Source: G963662985 sp963662985
GTDB lineage: Bacteria; Chloroflexota; Anaerolineae; Anaerolineales; UBA11579
Direction of reading: 5' to 3'
DNA: 64,000 nucleotides
Assembly: GCA_963662985.1 (NCBI GenBank)
Contig: OY760067.1
Span: forward strand, 1,364,001-1,428,000
Under the pieces are notes generated by a model. That model was not told where the DNA came from, searched no databases, and worked only from the letters and a program-made list of their open reading frames with translations. The position numbers and the translations under genes were made by a program. Below, in pieces: positions 61,397-64,000 of the stretch; position 1 is the first letter of the stretch, and each line of letters begins with the position of its first letter.

Positions 61397-61460
61397 TTAC
61401 AATTGCGCAGGTGAAATGCGTATATTTTGCTATTAAAAGAAATTAGCAACAAGGAAAGCA

Positions 61461-62789
61461 ATGTTTGAAAATCTTTCAGATCGACTAAATAAAGTATTTG
61501 CAGATCTTCGTCGTCGTGGCAAGCTCACGCAAGCCGATGTAGATGAAGGTTTACGCAGCGTTCGTCTCGCTTTACTTGAAGCAGATGTACACTTTGATGT
61601 CGTCAAAGATATTCTTGCTCGTATCCGAGAAAGAGCCATTGGTGCAGAAGTTTCCAAGGCACTCAATCCCGGTCAACAAGTCATCAAGATCGTCAATGAA
61701 GAACTTGTTCAAACTCTTGGTGAAGCAGCTCCGCTCAATCTCAAAGGTGCCAAACCACGCACTATTATGATGGTTGGTCTGCAAGGTGCTGGGAAAACCA
61801 CCACCGCAGCTAAGTTAGCTTCTATGTTGCGCAAAGAAGGAGAACGTGTTCTCCTCGTAGCCGCAGACCCTTACCGACCTGCCGCTATTGATCAACTGCA
61901 AACCCTTGGGAAAACCATCGGTGTTGAAGTGTTTGCCTCACCCGGTAAACAACCTGCTATGCTCGCTGCCCAAGCGATGATGAAAGCGTCCATGGGTGGA
62001 TTCAGCGCAATGATCATTGATACTGCTGGTCGCTCTCAATTAGATGATGCTATGATGCGCGAATTACGCGACATCGCAGGTGCCACACAACCAATTGAAA
62101 CTTTGCTCGTTGTAGATAGTATGATTGGGCAAGAAGCGGTCAATGTCGCCCAAGGTTTTTCCAAAGCGGTCGATATCACCGGTTTGATCCTTACAAAAAT
62201 AGATGGGGATGCACGTGGCGGGGCTGCAATTTCATTGCGAGCTGTTACAGGTGTGCCCATTAAATATTTAGGTGTTGGCGAAGGTCTCACTGCACTCGAA
62301 GTGTTTGATCCCACCCGCGTTGCTTCACGCATCTTGGGTATGGGAGATGTGATTGGTTTGATCGAAAAAGCTGAATCAGCTCTCGATGCAAAAAACGCAG
62401 AAGAACAAGCAGAAAAAATGCTCTCTGGCGATTTTACCCTTGAGGATTTTGCATCTCAACTTCGACAGGTGCGCAGCATGGGCCCCATTGGGCAGTTGCT
62501 CGATATGATGCCCAATATGCCTGGCAACCAACGTCTCAGTCAAAACATAGATAATGAAGCTGCTGAAAAAATGATTAAAAAAACAGAAGCAATCATCAGT
62601 TCCATGACAGTTGCTGAGCGTCAACGCCCGAAAAAGATTATCACTGCAAGTCGCAAACGACGTATTGCAACTGGTTCTGGCACCACTCAAGATGATGTCA
62701 ACCGTGTTCTTAAGCAATATTACGACATGCAAAAGATGATGAAAAGAATGAAGAAATCAGGCATGCGCGGTTTTCCGGGCATGATGTGA
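61461..62789 (+). CDS. ffh: Signal recognition particle protein Ffh (SRP54)
   Basis: GTPase that, with the 4.5S/SRP RNA, brings ribosomes making membrane proteins to FtsY. N domain (FENLSDRLNKVFADLRRRGKL), G domain with GLQGAGKTT, DPYRPAA, DTAGRSQLD and TKIDGDARGG, then the Met-rich M domain (SQNIDNEAAEKMIKKTEA, IITASRKRRIATGSGT), ending in MRGFPGMM. 442 residues, normal length. The SRP RNA is not in this window. Upstream of rpsP-khpA-rimM, a classic order. Confidence 0.98.
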   Translation: MFENLSDRLNKVFADLRRRGKLTQADVDEGLRSVRLALLEADVHFDVVKDILARIRERAIGAEVSKALNPGQQVIKIVNEELVQTLGEAAPLNLKGAKPRTIMMVGLQGAGKTTTAAKLASMLRKEGERVLLVAADPYRPAAIDQLQTLGKTIGVEVFASPGKQPAMLAAQAMMKASMGGFSAMIIDTAGRSQLDDAMMRELRDIAGATQPIETLLVVDSMIGQEAVNVAQGFSKAVDITGLILTKIDGDARGGAAISLRAVTGVPIKYLGVGEGLTALEVFDPTRVASRILGMGDVIGLIEKAESALDAKNAEEQAEKMLSGDFTLEDFASQLRQVRSMGPIGQLLDMMPNMPGNQRLSQNIDNEAAEKMIKKTEAIISSMTVAERQRPKKIITASRKRRIATGSGTTQDDVNRVLKQYYDMQKMMKRMKKSGMRGFPGMM

Positions 62790-62917
62790 TCGCAAGACAC
62801 AAACAGAGATCATAGTTTTTTCGTGTGTACCCCTTCAACACACATCCCCCTCTCTATGATTGACATTATGTCTGCTATAATATTGAATACAAATAAAAAA
62901 ATTGAAGGAGCCAGTTA

Positions 62918-63325
62918 ATGGTACGCATTCGTTTACGCCGAGTCGGCAGAAAAGGCCAAACAAGTTTTCGTTTGGTCGCAGCAGATAAAGAAAGCCCCCG
63001 AGATGGTCGCTTTATTGAAGCATTAGGGTCTTATAACCCCCGCACAGAACCCGCAGCAATTCAACTCAACGATGATCGTCTTTTCTATTGGTTGAGCGTG
63101 GGTGCTCAAATGAGCGATTCTGTTGAAAGAGTTGTCAAACAAGTTGGTTTTATGGAACGTTACGAACGTTTCAAAGCTGGTGAAGATGTTGAAAAATTGG
63201 TTCAAGAAGCTCAAGCACTCTATGCTTCCCGTAATGTGGATCCTACAACTCGTCGCCCTGCCCCCGTTGGCAAACCAAAAGCTGTTGAAACAGCAGAAGA
63301 AGCAACCGAAGAAGCTGCTGAATAA
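62918..63325 (+). CDS. rpsP: 30S ribosomal protein bS16
   Basis: Small-subunit ribosomal protein. The N-terminus MVRIRLRRVGRKGQTSFRLV and FIEALGSYNPRTEPA are family marks, and YWLSVGAQMSDSVE follows. The 135-residue length includes a Lys/Glu/Ala-rich tail typical of longer S16 forms. AAGGAG precedes the ATG. Followed by the KH-domain gene after 34 bp, in the standard rpsP-khpA-rimM-trmD order. Confidence 0.97.
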   Translation: MVRIRLRRVGRKGQTSFRLVAADKESPRDGRFIEALGSYNPRTEPAAIQLNDDRLFYWLSVGAQMSDSVERVVKQVGFMERYERFKAGEDVEKLVQEAQALYASRNVDPTTRRPAPVGKPKAVETAEEATEEAAE

Positions 63326-63359
63326 GCAGTAGCCTCATTCGAGTGGGAAGGAAATAACC

Positions 63360-63593
63360 ATGAAAGCTTTGATTGAATACATCGCTCGTTCCTTGGTGGA
63401 TGACCCCACTCAGGTCAATGTCACAGAGTTTAAACGTGGCAATGCTGTAGAGTTAAATTTGGAAGTCGCCAAAGATGATATGGGACGCATTATTGGTAAA
63501 GGTGGCCGTGTGGCCAACTCCATCCGCGTCTTATTGCGTGTTGCTGCTCGTGATGGCAAACGCGCATCCTTGGAAATTGTTGAACCTAACTAA
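63360..63593 (+). CDS. khpA: KhpA, KH-domain RNA-binding protein
   Basis: A 77-residue KH-domain protein with the GxxG loop in MGRIIGKGGRVANSIRVLL. KhpA forms a partner complex with KhpB/Jag in Gram-positives and binds many RNAs, affecting division and stress. Its size and neighbours rpsP and rimM identify it well. GGAAGGAAATAACC precedes the ATG. Its stop shares bases with the rimM start (TAATG). Confidence 0.95.
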   Translation: MKALIEYIARSLVDDPTQVNVTEFKRGNAVELNLEVAKDDMGRIIGKGGRVANSIRVLLRVAARDGKRASLEIVEPN

Positions 63594-64000
63594 TGGCTGA
63601 GACTTCGAATCGCAGACAAACTGCAGCTCGCAGAAGAGAACAAAATTCAGGCAGTGCTGTGCGCAACACGGCACCGTCTGAATTTTTAGCAATTGGTCGC
63701 CTTCAGAAACCACATGGTCTCAATGGCGAATTGCAAATGGGTCTCATGACTGATTTCCCTGAACGTATCAAAAAAGGTAAAAAAGTCTATATTGGAGAAG
63801 ATCATCAACAGGTCACCATCCAAAACACTCGCCATCATAACGTTGGTCTTCTAGTCACATTTAATGAATTCTCTCATCGAGACGAAGTGGAATATATTCG
63901 CAATTGGTATGTCTACGTACGCATCGATGAACTCCCTAAACTCCCCCGAGGAGAATATTATCAACACCAACTCTATGGCCTTCGAGTCCAAACAGAGGAA
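63593..64000 (+). CDS. rimM: RimM, 16S rRNA processing protein (3' end missing)
   Basis: Ribosome maturation factor for the 30S head, binds bS16-near uS19. The frame runs to the right window edge. After a short basic leader comes AIGRLQKPHGLNGELQMGLM, the standard RimM N-domain start, then IGEDHQQVTIQNTRHHNVGL and RDEVEYIRNWYVYVRIDELP and GEYYQHQLYGLRV. The ATG at 63593 overlaps the khpA stop by one base. The basic stretch before the RimM domain (NRRQTAARRREQN) is longer than usual. Probably followed by trmD outside the window. Confidence 0.93.
   Translation, partial: MAETSNRRQTAARRREQNSGSAVRNTAPSEFLAIGRLQKPHGLNGELQMGLMTDFPERIKKGKKVYIGEDHQQVTIQNTRHHNVGLLVTFNEFSHRDEVEYIRNWYVYVRIDELPKLPRGEYYQHQLYGLRVQTEE

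Noticed and set aside
62860..62881. TTGACA and TATAAT before rpsP as a promoter
   Set aside because: Only 10 bp separates the boxes; too short for a normal promoter. A separate -10 may exist but is not shown.
1..64000. CRISPR arrays, insertion sequences, prophage or integron parts
   Set aside because: No regularly spaced direct repeats, transposase, integrase or terminal inverted repeats were seen.
1..64000. Long antisense open frames opposite real genes (for example opposite cysS, the flavodiiron gene and ffh)
   Set aside because: They lack ribosome sites and recognisable motifs, and lie fully inside well-supported genes.

Overview
This 64 kb stretch of AT-rich bacterial chromosome looks like a member of the Chloroflexota, most likely an Anaerolineae-type anaerobe. 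That placement is inferred from gene content, not from any search. The signs are cell-surface proteins built from LysM domains and threonine/proline-rich TPTP/TATP linkers, a DUF6754-like protein beside a GlmL/MutL-family ASKHA protein, repeated PDWL motifs, an AarF kinase paired with a phasin-like protein, an ATC-hydrolase-type protein, and lipoproteins. A flavodiiron protein fits an anaerobe that must remove O2 or NO. No insertion sequence, prophage, CRISPR array or integrase was seen, and gene density is high with no gap over about 250 bp.

Layout. 1-14.6 kb holds mostly housekeeping and metabolic genes: a PIN-TRAM protein (cut by the left edge), cysS, an RlmB-type rRNA methyltransferase, the flavodiiron protein, an FmdB zinc ribbon, two coiled-coil microproteins, a divergent metallo-beta-lactamase protein, asparaginase, endonuclease III, a YgjV-like protein, a nitroreductase, surE, an MFS transporter, a DegT aminotransferase and a PH-domain membrane protein. 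14.7-23.5 kb holds a glycosyltransferase and then a tight seven-gene run (15596-23502) behind a clear promoter. This run is the best candidate for an undescribed system: a DUF6754-like membrane protein, a six-span protein, a large acidic protein with PDWL repeats and two membrane spans, a further polytopic protein, a MutL-like ASKHA protein, a protein with sandwich-like and KOW-like parts, and a bitopic protein ending in an LPNTG sorting-type signal.

23.9-28.4 kb (minus strand) carries phasin-like, aarF/ubiB and comEC genes behind a good minus-strand promoter. 28.6-32.0 kb is one giant APC permease-Usp-Usp-DUF389 fusion. 32.1-36.8 kb (minus strand) is uvrD, galE, coaBC and DUF952. 37.0-41.8 kb is a tandem array of three LysM plus M23-like peptidase paralogues, followed by a secreted SGNH-like protein on the other strand. 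43.0-48.0 kb is uvrA, a phosphoesterase, a PfkB kinase and a DUF998 protein. 48.0-50.0 kb has a triple-LysM protein, thioredoxin, tRNA-Lys and an AHSA1 protein. 50.2-54.7 kb is a LanFEG/Bcr-type ABC exporter followed directly by its likely two-component system. 54.8-61.3 kb mixes VOC, alpha/beta hydrolase, DUF4173, secreted, ATC-hydrolase-like and zinc-ribbon proteins. 61.4 kb to the end is the conserved ffh-rpsP-khpA-rimM block, with rimM cut by the right edge.

Expression signals: several TTGACN-17-TANNNT promoters are visible on both strands, good Shine-Dalgarno sites precede many genes, and a few genes (including uvrD) have a -10 box so close to ATG that leaderless transcripts are likely. 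Strong hairpin-T-run terminators separate most units. In sampled lines the plus strand changes from G-rich on the left to C-rich on the right, which may mean that replication polarity changes inside the window.
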